Source of the DNA: Verrucomicrobiota bacterium
GTDB lineage: Bacteria; Verrucomicrobiota; Verrucomicrobiia; Opitutales; Oceanipulchritudinaceae
Assembly: GCA_009908535.1 (NCBI GenBank)
Contig: JAAAOD010000197.1
Coordinates: forward strand, 1-28,627
Length of the DNA stretch: 28,627 nt
Reading direction: 5' to 3'
Numbering within the stretch: position 1 is the stretch's first letter; every line of letters begins with the position of its first letter. Shown piece after piece: positions 15,440-23,436 of this stretch. A program made the position numbers and the translations under genes. The notes under the pieces were generated by a model that saw nothing but the letters and a program-made list of their open reading frames with translations, had not been told where the DNA came from and searched no databases.

Positions 15440-16888
15440 ATGCTGCTACGCATTCTGTCCGATCCCTTTGCCATCCTTCTCGTCGTCCTTTTTTTCGGGG
15501 CCTCGATCTTCGTGCATGAATGGGGCCACTACCTCGCCGCACGATGGCGCGGCCTGCGCATTGAACGCTTTTCCATCGGTTTCGGACCGAAACTGTTCGG
15601 ATGGAAGGACAAACGGGGAGTGGACTGGCGCGTCTCCCTCTTTCCATTGGGCGGTTATGTCGCCCTTCCGCAGATGGCGGATATGCGGGGCATCGAAGGC
15701 GAGAACGAGGCCCCGCGGGAAGCCCTTCCGCGGCTTTCCTACACGGACAAGATGACCGTGGCGGGCGCGGGCGCCCTGTTCAATATCCTCTTCGCCCTCC
15801 TTCTCGGCACGGTCCTCTGGGTAACGGGCCTCCCCGTCAGCGCCCAGAGCGAAAGCACCACCATCGGCTATACCGTCGACTCGATGACCGATGCGGAGGG
15901 CATGGAGCGCCAGGGACCCGCGGTGCGCGCGGGCCTTCAGCCGGGGGACGTCATCGTCGCGGTCGACGGCGAGGAAGTGAGCGACTGGGAGGACATCGTC
16001 TACGCCGTCACCACCGGAACCGGCCGCTCCTCGAACGGAAACCCGAAAACCGAGCTGACGATCCGGCGCGACGGCGAACGGCGCGAGGTGACGCTTTTTC
16101 CTGTCCTTGATGAACACGAGGGCATCCGCCGTATCGGCATCGCACCGGCGAATCCGTTGAAGGTGGGGGCGGTCATGGAGCACTCCCCGGCCGAAGACGC
16201 CGGACTGCAGGCGGGCGACCGCATCCTCGCGGCCAACGGGGAGCCGCTTTACCACACCTCCGCGCTGAGTGAGTTGATTCGCGAAAATCCCGATTCCGCG
16301 CTCAAACTGGCCGTTCAGCGAGGCGAGGAGAAGCGGTCCGTATCCGTGCAGCCGGAGGAGGTCGTTTACACCGAAGGCGGGGACAAGACCCCGATGATCG
16401 GGGTTCGCTGGGAACAGGTCACCTCCCTACGGCACATCGATCCCTTCACGCAGGTGGCGGATGCCTTTACTCTGACCTTGAATGTCCTTGGCGCCCTCGT
16501 CCATCCGCGCTCCGACATCGGCATCAGCAACCTCTCCGGCCCGGTCGGCATCGGCTACACCCTCTATGTGATTTCCCAGATCGGGATTCTCGAGGTCCTT
16601 TCCATTGTTGTTCTCATCAATGTAAACCTCGCTATTCTGAACCTGCTGCCCATCCCGGTGCTCGACGGCGGCCACATGGCTTTCGCCACCGTGGAGCGTC
16701 TGCGCGGGCGTCCGGTCTCCCCCCGCATCATCGCCTCCGCGCAGGGCGCCTTCATGCTCTTCTTTCTCGCCGTCTTCGTCTACGTGACCTTCTTCGATGT
16801 CGGTCGCGTGGCCCGCAATGAAAGTGCCATTTCCGAGGCGGAGGAAGCCGCCCAGCAGCGGGTTCCCATCGAGTTTTCCGAAGATTAA
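15440..16888 (+). CDS. rseP: Site-2 protease RseP (membrane zinc metalloprotease)
   Basis: 482 aa from the ATG at 15440, which places the first membrane helix correctly; GAGGAAA lies about 12 nt upstream. Zinc-binding HEWGH (26-30) is in the first helix and PVLDGGH (Asp409) in a later one. Between them lie two PDZ domains (about 125-230 and 235-320, with GLQPGDVIVAVDGEEV and GLQAGDRILAANGEPL). GPVGIG and INVNLAILNLLPIP are conserved. Family role: intramembrane cleavage of anti-sigma factors and leftover signal peptides. Its last base is shared with the ispG start (TAATG). Confidence 0.96.
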   Translation: MLLRILSDPFAILLVVLFFGASIFVHEWGHYLAARWRGLRIERFSIGFGPKLFGWKDKRGVDWRVSLFPLGGYVALPQMADMRGIEGENEAPREALPRLSYTDKMTVAGAGALFNILFALLLGTVLWVTGLPVSAQSESTTIGYTVDSMTDAEGMERQGPAVRAGLQPGDVIVAVDGEEVSDWEDIVYAVTTGTGRSSNGNPKTELTIRRDGERREVTLFPVLDEHEGIRRIGIAPANPLKVGAVMEHSPAEDAGLQAGDRILAANGEPLYHTSALSELIRENPDSALKLAVQRGEEKRSVSVQPEEVVYTEGGDKTPMIGVRWEQVTSLRHIDPFTQVADAFTLTLNVLGALVHPRSDIGISNLSGPVGIGYTLYVISQIGILEVLSIVVLINVNLAILNLLPIPVLDGGHMAFATVERLRGRPVSPRIIASAQGAFMLFFLAVFVYVTFFDVGRVARNESAISEAEEAAQQRVPIEFSED

Positions 16889-18930
16889 TGACCGCCATCA
16901 CCCGCAACGCGCCCTACTGCCATTCGCGATTCACAACCGTCCGGCGCAGATCGCGTCCGGTCCGCGTCGGTCCCGTGACCATCGGCGGCGACGCCCCCAT
17001 CGTCGTGCAGTCCATGACCACGACCCCGACGCAGGATGTCGAGGCGACTACAAACCAGGCCATCGCTCTCGCCGAGGCGGGGTGCGAAGTGGTTCGCATC
17101 ACTGCGCAGAATCTCAAGGCCGCCCGCGCCCTCGGGAAGATCCGCAAGCGCTTCAGCGATGCCGGATTCGGCGCGGTTCCGCTGGTTGCCGACATTCATT
17201 TCCTGCCCCAGGCGGCCATGGAAGCCGCCCTGCATGTGGAAAAGGTCCGTATCAATCCGGGAAACTACGCCGACAAGAAGCGTTTCCAGCAGCGTGAGTA
17301 TTCGGATTCCGAATACGAGGAAGAACTGCAGCGGCTCCATGAGGCCTTCTCCCCCATCGTCCTCCGCTGCCAGGAACTCGGTCGTGCCATGCGGATCGGC
17401 ACCAATCATGGCAGCCTTTCCGACCGCATCATGAATCGCTACGGGGACAGCCCCCTTGGCATGTGCGAAAGTGCCCTCGAGTTTCTCCGCATCGCCGAAT
17501 CCCATGGATTCAAGGACATCGTCCTCTCCATGAAAGCCTCCAATCCGAAGGTAATGATCCAGGCCTACCGCCTCATGGTAGCGAAAATGGAGGCCGAGGA
17601 CATGCACTATCCCCTCCATCTCGGGGTGACGGAAGCCGGGGACGGAGACGACGCCCGCATCAAAAGCGCCATCGGGATCGGCTCGCTGCTGCAGGACGGC
17701 CTCGGCGACACCATCCGCGTCTCCCTCACCGAGGATCCGGTTGCGGAGGTTCCCGTCGCCCGCGCCCTCGCTGACAAGGCGGAGGCCCTCTTCCGCGACG
17801 CTGCCAGACGCACTGAACCCGATCCTGTCGATCCTTATGTCTATGTGCGACGCGCCGTTCCGGAAACCAACCTGGGCGCAGGCTTCCGCCTCGGACCGAT
17901 GGAATCCCCCCTCGTGTTCCATCCCTTTGCCGCACCGGCGGCGGCATCGGAACTCCCGCAGTGGCAGGCCGTCCTCAACAAGTTGCAGGTCGACCTCGGC
18001 GAGGCGCCTATCGAGGGCCTCGTCCTCAAACTGCATCCCGACCAGCTCGGTCTCATGCCTTCCTGGCGCGAGGCGATCGGGAGCAACGGTGAATTTCCCG
18101 TCTGGGACCTTGCCGCCTTCCGCCATCCCGATGAACGCCTCCGCGAGGGAACGCGGGAAGGGGATGTCTGGCTCCTCGCACGCCCCGGGCGGGAAGAGTG
18201 GGCATTATGGAAGGAACTCGCCACCGCCTGCGGCGCGCGCCTTGCCCTCGCCACGACCCCGGAGGATCTCGTCCTGTGGAATCCGGAGGACCTGCCCACG
18301 CACCATGGGCTGCCTTTGATGACCCTGGATCCTTCCGCCTTCCACGCCGACCCGGAAATCCATGCCGTCGGCCGCTTTCGCCAGCTTGCCGAAGTGCTCA
18401 GCTCCATGGGCATCGAAGCTCCGCTCTGGGTCCGTTGCCTTTCGGAGGGGCTGATTCTGCCGCAACACGAGGGCTTCGGCGATCGGCTGCTGGAGGCCAG
18501 CATGCTGGCAGGATCACTCCTTGCCGACGGCCTCGGGGACGTTGTCAGCGTGGAGAGTGTTTCGTCGCCAAGGCAGGCGGTCACCCTCGCCTACAATATC
18601 CTTCAGGGTGCCCGTACCCGTACCACACGGACGGAGTACGTTGCCTGCCCGAGTTGCGGCCGCACCCTATTCGACCTCCAGTCCACCACCCAGCGCATTC
18701 GCGAGGCCACCGGCCACCTCAAAGGGGTCACCATCGCCGTCATGGGTTGTATCGTGAACGGACCGGGGGAAATGGCCGACGCCGATTTCGGCTACGTCGG
18801 CGGTGCCCCGGGCAAAGTGAATCTCTACGTGGGCAAGGAATGCGTGCGCCATCACATCCCGGCCGACCAGGCCGTCGAGGCCCTCATCGATCTGATCAAG
18901 GAGCATGGCAAGTGGCGCGATCCGAGTTGA
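16888..18930 (+). CDS. ispG: 4-hydroxy-3-methylbut-2-enyl-diphosphate synthase, long form
   Basis: 680 aa. [4Fe-4S] enzyme of the MEP pathway converting MEcPP to HMBPP. N-terminal TIM-barrel with PIVVQSMTTTPTQDV, VRITAQN, LVADIHFLP, VRINPGNYADKKRF, RIGTNHGSLSDR and HLGVTEAGDGDDARIKSAIG. C-terminal iron-sulfur domain with Cys587 and Cys590 (CPSCGRTLFDL), Cys621 and Glu628 (MGCIVNGPGE). Between them, from about 290 to 560, is the extra domain that separates the long plant/Chlamydia/Bacteroidetes-type IspG from the E. coli form of about 370 aa. The insertion is poorly conserved and has no obvious catalytic motif. The reading frame is intact. Confidence 0.97.
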   Translation: MTAITRNAPYCHSRFTTVRRRSRPVRVGPVTIGGDAPIVVQSMTTTPTQDVEATTNQAIALAEAGCEVVRITAQNLKAARALGKIRKRFSDAGFGAVPLVADIHFLPQAAMEAALHVEKVRINPGNYADKKRFQQREYSDSEYEEELQRLHEAFSPIVLRCQELGRAMRIGTNHGSLSDRIMNRYGDSPLGMCESALEFLRIAESHGFKDIVLSMKASNPKVMIQAYRLMVAKMEAEDMHYPLHLGVTEAGDGDDARIKSAIGIGSLLQDGLGDTIRVSLTEDPVAEVPVARALADKAEALFRDAARRTEPDPVDPYVYVRRAVPETNLGAGFRLGPMESPLVFHPFAAPAAASELPQWQAVLNKLQVDLGEAPIEGLVLKLHPDQLGLMPSWREAIGSNGEFPVWDLAAFRHPDERLREGTREGDVWLLARPGREEWALWKELATACGARLALATTPEDLVLWNPEDLPTHHGLPLMTLDPSAFHADPEIHAVGRFRQLAEVLSSMGIEAPLWVRCLSEGLILPQHEGFGDRLLEASMLAGSLLADGLGDVVSVESVSSPRQAVTLAYNILQGARTRTTRTEYVACPSCGRTLFDLQSTTQRIREATGHLKGVTIAVMGCIVNGPGEMADADFGYVGGAPGKVNLYVGKECVRHHIPADQAVEALIDLIKEHGKWRDPS

Positions 18931-18931
18931 G

Positions 18932-19696
18932 ATGGCGGAGGATTCCGCAGTCCGGCTCCACAACATCGGTCTGAGCTACCCGGACGGGACAAGGGTCCTC
19001 GAAAACCTGCAGGTGGAAGCCCGCCCGGGTGAAATGATCGCCGTTCTGGGACCGTCCGGCTGCGGGAAGTCGACCCTGTTGCGCCTCGTTGCGGGCCTTC
19101 TCTCCCCCACGGAGGGAACGATGAGGCGGGAAGCGCCCGAGGATCGGCTCGGTTTCGTCTTTCAGGATCCCAACCTCCTTCCCTGGGCGAATGTGGCCGA
19201 CAATATCGCCCTCCCGCTGCGCCTGCGCGGGGTGGCGAAAGCGACCCGGCGCGAGGTCGCCGCGCACTGGGCGCGGCGGGTCGGTCTGGGAAGAGACCTC
19301 CACCTGCGCCCCCACCAGCTCAGCGGGGGCATGCGCATGCGCGTATCCCTCGCCCGCGCCTTCACCGTCGACCCGGAACTCATCCTCTTTGACGAGCCCT
19401 TCGCCGCCCTCGATACCTTTACCCGCAACCACTTCAATGAGGAGCTGCTCCGGCTGAAGGCCCAGGCGCACTGGACCGCCTTCTTCGTGACGCATTCCGT
19501 CTCCGAGGCGGTTTTCCTCGCGGACCGGCTGCTGATCCTTTCGGGAAAGCCCGCGCGCCTGCTCGATGTCGTGGAAAATCCCCTCCCGGCGCCAAGGAAC
19601 CACACGACGCGCGAGTCACTGGTCTTTCAACAGCGCGTGGGCGACATCACCGCCATGGTGGAGAAAACCCTTCCACACGATGAGCCCGCGGCCTGA
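18932..19696 (+). CDS. ABC importer ATP-binding protein, SsuB/TauB-like
   Basis: 254 aa from the ATG one base after the ispG stop; an ATG at 18905 inside ispG is possible but its AAGGAG lies too close. Walker A GPSGCGKST (40-48), Q-loop VFQDPNLLPW (Gln78), signature LSGGM (130-134), Walker B LILFDEP (150-156), switch His188. The pattern fits the nitrate/sulfonate/taurine family of importers. It overlaps the permease gene by 17 bp. No periplasmic binding protein gene is in the cluster, so the substrate is unknown; sulfonate, bicarbonate or a thiamine precursor are typical of the family but not shown here. Confidence 0.9.
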   Translation: MAEDSAVRLHNIGLSYPDGTRVLENLQVEARPGEMIAVLGPSGCGKSTLLRLVAGLLSPTEGTMRREAPEDRLGFVFQDPNLLPWANVADNIALPLRLRGVAKATRREVAAHWARRVGLGRDLHLRPHQLSGGMRMRVSLARAFTVDPELILFDEPFAALDTFTRNHFNEELLRLKAQAHWTAFFVTHSVSEAVFLADRLLILSGKPARLLDVVENPLPAPRNHTTRESLVFQQRVGDITAMVEKTLPHDEPAA

Positions 19697-20459
19697 CCAT
19701 CCTTTCTGGAAGGGGCTCCTTCCAGCCCTCGCGGTGGGGGTGCTGCTGGCCGCATGGTACGCCGTCAAGGCGGCGTGGCAGCTGCATGACTTTCTTCTCC
19801 CCGCCCCGCATGCCGTCCTGCTTGCCCTTGTCCGCGAGGCCGCCGTCCTCGCCAATGCCGCATGGGTGACCTTCGCCGGGGCCCTCCTCGGTTTTCTCGG
19901 CGCCATCGCCCTCGGCTTCACCCTGAGCCTGTTCCTCGCCCTGTCGCGCTGGCTCCGCTACAGCCTCTATCCACTCGTCATCTTCATGCAGATGATCCCC
20001 ATCCTCGCCACGGCCGCGATCATCGTCATCCTCTTCGACGTCGGCATCCACAGCGTCGCTCTCATCGCCTTTCTGATCGGCTTTTTTCCCGTCGTCGCAA
20101 GCACCCTGCACGGCCTCCTCAGCATCCCGGAGGAACAAATTGACCTGTTCCGGCTCTACAAGGCCAGCCGCTGGCAGGAACTCGCCCTGCTGCGCATTCC
20201 CTCCGCCCTGCCCTCCTTTTTCACCGGCGCGAAGATCGCCGCCACCCTCGCGGTCATCGGGGCCGTAACCGGCGAAATTTTCGCAGGTTCCTCCGCCGGG
20301 GCGGGCGGACTCGGCTTCCGCATCCTCATCTACAAGGCGGAACTGAAAACCGACGCCGTCTACGCGGCGACGCTCCTTTGCTGCCTGCTCGGGTTCGCCT
20401 TTGTCGGTGTTGTGGTCGGAATCCGCAAGCGGGTCCTGCCGCCGGACCGGGCCGGATAA
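19680..20459 (+). CDS. ABC importer permease, SsuC/TauC-like
   Basis: 259 aa inner-membrane protein from the ATG at 19680, overlapping the end of the ATPase gene. About six membrane segments; the first is LLPALAVGVLLAAWYAVK. FLLPAPHAVLLAL is the conserved periplasmic entry and LRIPSALPSFFTGAKIAATL carries the EAA-loop region that contacts the ATPase, followed by AVIGAVTGEIFAGSSAGAGG. This is the binding-protein-dependent permease family (BPD_transp_1). Partner of the preceding ATPase. The binding protein must be encoded elsewhere if the system is an importer. Confidence 0.9.
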   Translation: MSPRPDHPFWKGLLPALAVGVLLAAWYAVKAAWQLHDFLLPAPHAVLLALVREAAVLANAAWVTFAGALLGFLGAIALGFTLSLFLALSRWLRYSLYPLVIFMQMIPILATAAIIVILFDVGIHSVALIAFLIGFFPVVASTLHGLLSIPEEQIDLFRLYKASRWQELALLRIPSALPSFFTGAKIAATLAVIGAVTGEIFAGSSAGAGGLGFRILIYKAELKTDAVYAATLLCCLLGFAFVGVVVGIRKRVLPPDRAG

Positions 20460-20510
20460 TTCCGATTCAGGCTTTTCATTTGCCGGGTCCCGGCCACACT
20501 GTGCCAGCTC

Positions 20511-20765
20511 ATGACACCGGAGGAACAGAATTTTCAGGATTACAAACAAGCGGAAGCGAAAGCCTTCGAGCTCCTCGAGGAAATGAAGAAGGTCAGTCCC
20601 AAGAAAGTGGATATCGAGCTGGCCCTCCTCACCGCCCTGTTCGAGCTGCATAAGGGCGTCCTTCCGCCCAAGGCCGTCGGGCGCGTTGTGGAAACGCACC
20701 TGCAGACCCTCGTTCCTTATTACGAGGAAGCGCTCCAGCAACCCTCTCCCGGAAACGAACAATGA
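20511..20765 (+). CDS. Small cytosolic protein, unknown function
   Basis: 84 aa, starting MTPEEQNFQDYKQ. No signal peptide or membrane segment. It is predicted mostly helical and charged, with heptad-like stretches (AEAKAFELLEEMKKVSPKK, DIELALLTALFELHKG) and an aromatic/acidic tail (LVPYYEEALQQ). I recognise no family. The start has no ribosome site, but codon use matches its neighbours. The stop overlaps the uppP start by 4 bp (ATGA), which makes it very likely a real gene and implies coupling with the undecaprenyl-diphosphate phosphatase. Confidence 0.8.
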   Translation: MTPEEQNFQDYKQAEAKAFELLEEMKKVSPKKVDIELALLTALFELHKGVLPPKAVGRVVETHLQTLVPYYEEALQQPSPGNEQ

Positions 20766-21772
20766 GGACATGGCGGCTGCTTTTCCTCCTCGCCCTGTTC
20801 TCCGGGAACTCCCCGCTTCCGGCACAGGGAGGACCCGCCGACGACACGGAAGAGGAAGGACCCGGCCGCGAAGTCCAGGAGATCGCGCAGCTCGGCTACA
20901 TGGAAGCGATTATCCTCGGGGTGGTTGAGGGCATTACGGAATACCTTCCCATCTCCTCCACCGGGCATCTCCTCCTCACCAATGAGCTGCTCGGCCTGAA
21001 CAGCGAGGATCCGCTTCTCGACGAGGAAGGGCAGCTCCTCCGCACGCCGGGCGGCGAGGTGGTGACCCTGAAGGAAGCCGCCGACGCCTATGCCATCGTC
21101 ATCCAGGCGGGGGCCATCCTGGCGGTGCTCATCCTCTACTGGCCCCGGATCTACCAGGCCATCCTCGGTTGTCTGGGTCTGAATCCGGTCGGCCGCCGGC
21201 TCGCCCGCAACCTCCTCCTCGCCTTTCTCCCTGCCGCCGTTCTCGGATTGCTGTTCGACGACTTCATCGAGGCCGCCCTCTTCGCGCCGCTGCCCATCGC
21301 CATCGCCCTCGCCGTCGGCGGCTTCCTCATGATCGGCATCGAGAACTGGCGCAAGCATCACCACATGGGCGGCGACGACGTCACCGATCTGCACACCCTC
21401 GGGGTGCGCCAATCCCTCCTCATCGGCTTTCTGCAGTGCATCGCGATGTGGCCGGGGACGAGCCGTTCCATGATGACCATTGTCGGCGGGTACCTTGCCG
21501 GCCTGCCCCCCGCCAAGGCGGCGGAGTTCAGTTTTCTTCTCGGTCTCATTACCCTGACCGCCGCCGCCGGCTACAAAACGGTGACCAGCGGCCCCGCCCT
21601 CTTCATGGCCATCGACATGGGACCGCTGCTGCTTGGCATCGCCGTCGCTTTTGTCTCCGCCGCGCTTGCCGTCAAATGGCTGGTCGCCTGGCTCACACGC
21701 CACGGTCTGACAATTTTTGCCTACTACCGCTTTGTCCTCGCGGCCCTCGTTGTCATCTTTCTCGTTCGCTGA
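20762..21772 (+). CDS. uppP: Undecaprenyl-diphosphatase UppP/BacA, with N-terminal signal-like extension
   Basis: 336 aa, longer than the usual 265-290. Dephosphorylates undecaprenyl diphosphate for carrier recycling and gives bacitracin tolerance. Active-site blocks are GVVEGITEYLPISSTGH (53-69) and MWPGTSRSMMTIVGG (229-243). Two departures from the common form are seen. There is an N-terminal signal-peptide-like segment (RLLFLLALFSGNSPLPAQG) plus an acidic linker. There is also an extra stretch of about 30 residues between the first motif and AYAIVIQAGAILAVL. Since the E. coli protein has its N-terminus outside, an added cleavable signal is topologically sensible. pdxH starts after a 1-nt gap. 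Confidence 0.95.
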   Translation: MRTWRLLFLLALFSGNSPLPAQGGPADDTEEEGPGREVQEIAQLGYMEAIILGVVEGITEYLPISSTGHLLLTNELLGLNSEDPLLDEEGQLLRTPGGEVVTLKEAADAYAIVIQAGAILAVLILYWPRIYQAILGCLGLNPVGRRLARNLLLAFLPAAVLGLLFDDFIEAALFAPLPIAIALAVGGFLMIGIENWRKHHHMGGDDVTDLHTLGVRQSLLIGFLQCIAMWPGTSRSMMTIVGGYLAGLPPAKAAEFSFLLGLITLTAAAGYKTVTSGPALFMAIDMGPLLLGIAVAFVSAALAVKWLVAWLTRHGLTIFAYYRFVLAALVVIFLVR

Positions 21773-21773
21773 T

Positions 21774-22418
21774 ATGGACATCGCCGACCTTCGCCGGGAA
21801 TACAGGAAAGCCGCCCTCGACCGCGAACACCTCGCCCCCGATCCGGTCGACCAGTTCCGGAAGTGGTTCGAGGAAGCCCAACGGGCCGAGGTTCCCGAGC
21901 CCAACGCCATGGTCCTCGCCACCGTCGATCCGGAAGGCCAGCCCTTCACGCGGACGGTCCTGCTCAAGAAATTCGACCAGCGCGGCCCCGTCTTTTTCAC
22001 CAACTTCGAGAGCCGCAAGGCCGATCACATCGAGGCCAACGCCAAGGTTTCCTGCTGCTTCCTCTGGCTTGAGCTGGAACGGCAGGTCAGCCTTAACGGC
22101 ACTGCCGAGCGCATCTCCAACGCCGAATCCTTCGCCTATTTCGCCTCCCGCCCCCTCGGCAGCCGGCTCGGAGCGTGGTCTTCGCAGCAGTCCTCCATCA
22201 TCAAGTCCCGTTCTCTCCTCGAGGCCAAGCTGGAGGAGATGAAACGGAAATTCGCCGACGGCAAGGTCCCCTTACCCTCCTTCTGGGGAGGCTACCGCAT
22301 CCGCCCATCCTCCTACGAATTCTGGCAGGGTCGCCAGAACCGCCTCCATGACCGCTTCCTTTACCAGCGGCAGGAGGCCGACGGTTCCCCATGGCAGTTG
22401 GAACGGCTCCAGCCCTGA
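21774..22418 (+). CDS. pdxH: Pyridoxamine 5'-phosphate oxidase
   Basis: 214 aa. FMN enzyme oxidising pyridoxine or pyridoxamine 5'-phosphate to PLP. The ATG at 21774 gives the normal N-terminus (MDIADLRREYRKAALDREHL). Family blocks: NAMVLATVDPEGQP, FTRTVLLKKFDQRGPVFFTN, SRKADHIEANAKVSCCF, ERQVSLNGTAERI, FASRPLGSRLGAWSSQQS, FWGGYRIRPSSYEFWQGR and RLHDRFLYQR near the end, followed by WQLERLQP. No extra domain. It closes the long plus-strand set. No terminator is obvious after it. Confidence 0.97.
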   Translation: MDIADLRREYRKAALDREHLAPDPVDQFRKWFEEAQRAEVPEPNAMVLATVDPEGQPFTRTVLLKKFDQRGPVFFTNFESRKADHIEANAKVSCCFLWLELERQVSLNGTAERISNAESFAYFASRPLGSRLGAWSSQQSSIIKSRSLLEAKLEEMKRKFADGKVPLPSFWGGYRIRPSSYEFWQGRQNRLHDRFLYQRQEADGSPWQLERLQP

Positions 22419-22481
22419 GGCCAACCCCGATTTCGTGGGCGCTTCTCCGGTTGCTTTTCTCGCCATCAGCGGATCTTCAAA

Positions 22482-22551
22482 ACCCTATTAACCCAACTTT
22501 TTTGCGGGGAAGAAAATAAAGGATTGACCGATAAGGGTTTTACCCTAACCA
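22482..22551 (+). promoter_or_regulatory. Possible promoter/operator of the PEP-CTERM gene
   Basis: TTGACC (22524-22529), 16 nt, then a weak TAACCA (22546-22551). Between them lies AGGGT-TTT-ACCCT (22534-22546), an inverted repeat placed where a repressor could act. ACCCTA occurs at 22482 and again at 22542, exactly 60 bp apart. The leader after it is A-rich, carries a run of seven G, and has no ribosome site near the ATG at 22617. Confidence 0.3.
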
Positions 22552-22616
22552 TAGAAAAAGTCTTCCTTAGTCGCAAACAGGGGGGGCTTGGGAAAAATCA
22601 AAAACAACCTACCATC

Positions 22617-23363
22617 ATGAAAAAACAACTCGGTCTACTGCTTAGCGCTGTCTTCATCGCCGGTACGGCATTCGGACAGTTTGTTCGTCTGGACGAATCT
22701 TCGTTCACGGCGAGCGCCTCGACGATCACCTTCAGTGAATTCGGTTTGAATACCGTCAACCCTTCCTACACGCTTTCCAGCGTTGATCTGGGGAACGTGG
22801 ATGTCGATTTTGAAGGTTATTTCGCTGGTCAGTCCCAGTCGACAGATCCCATTACCGGCCTCGATATCCTTACTGGTTCTCCGACCGGTCCGCTGGCCCT
22901 CGATTCCGGCGCCCCGAACACCTTCATTACCACGGATGGTGCCAACCCGACCTCGCCGGTTCTCAGTGGTTCGCCGACGTTCAACGGTCCCATTGCCATC
23001 CTGTTCTCCAAGGATGTCAACGCGGTCGGCCTTGACGGTGGCTTCTTCGATAACGTGGCCAGTATGTCCATCACCGCCTACAAGCGGGATGGGTCCGCCC
23101 TCGGCAGCGTCACCAATAACACGACGGGGATCGAGTTCTTCGGGCTTGCCGATTCGAGCGGCGTCAACTCCATCGCCGGGGTGACCTTTTCCATCACTGG
23201 GAACGAACCGGCCGGGTACGCCATCGACAACCTGACCTTCGGGTCCACCCAGGTGCTCGTCGATCCGGTCATTCCGGAACCGTCCACCTACGCCTTCCTT
23301 GGCATGGGAACGATGGGGCTGTTGATGTACATGCGTCGCCGCCGTCGCAGCAAGAAGGCCTAG
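22617..23363 (+). CDS. PEP-CTERM sorted exoprotein
   Basis: 248 aa from the ATG at 22617 (MKKQLGLLLSAVFIAGTAFG signal peptide). The mature region is Ser/Thr/Gly/Asp-rich, low in Cys and Lys, with beta-sandwich-like segments (ITFSEFGLNTVNPSY, GPIAILFSKDVNAVGLDGGF, EPAGYAIDNLTFGS). The C-terminus from about residue 220 is a complete PEP-CTERM signal: IPEPSTYAF, a short hydrophobic helix (LGMGTMGLLMYM) and a basic tail (RRRRRSKK). Such proteins are exported by Sec, cut and probably transferred to a surface anchor by exosortase, encoded 2 kb away. Biological role is unknown; related proteins occur in biofilm or extracellular matrix. A strong terminator follows, so it is monocistronic. Confidence 0.95.
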   Translation: MKKQLGLLLSAVFIAGTAFGQFVRLDESSFTASASTITFSEFGLNTVNPSYTLSSVDLGNVDVDFEGYFAGQSQSTDPITGLDILTGSPTGPLALDSGAPNTFITTDGANPTSPVLSGSPTFNGPIAILFSKDVNAVGLDGGFFDNVASMSITAYKRDGSALGSVTNNTTGIEFFGLADSSGVNSIAGVTFSITGNEPAGYAIDNLTFGSTQVLVDPVIPEPSTYAFLGMGTMGLLMYMRRRRRSKKA

Positions 23364-23403
23364 GCCTTCCTGACAGCAACGGAAACGGATTCCACTCCAT
23401 TGA

Positions 23404-23431
23404 GCCCCGGGTGATCGCCCGGGGCTTTTTT
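23404..23431 (+). terminator. Intrinsic terminator of the PEP-CTERM gene
   Basis: GCCCCGGG (23404-23411) and CCCGGGGC (23418-23425) form a perfect 8-bp stem with a TGATCG loop, followed by six T residues. It ends transcription 40 bp after the PEP-CTERM stop and separates it from the TPR gene. Confidence 0.93.
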
Positions 23432-23436
23432 GGCGA

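Noticed and set aside
16885..18126. 413-codon minus-strand open frame opposite ispG
   Set aside because: ispG is complete and conserved on the plus strand; the opposite frame has no family features.
20720..22018. 432-codon minus-strand open frame opposite uppP and pdxH
   Set aside because: It spans two well-supported genes and their junction and shows low-complexity Gly/Asp/Glu sequence.
22440..22465. Sigma-54-like TGGGCGCTTCTCCGGTTGCT upstream of the PEP-CTERM gene
   Set aside because: The GG and GC are 13 or more nt apart rather than 10, so it does not fit the -24/-12 spacing.
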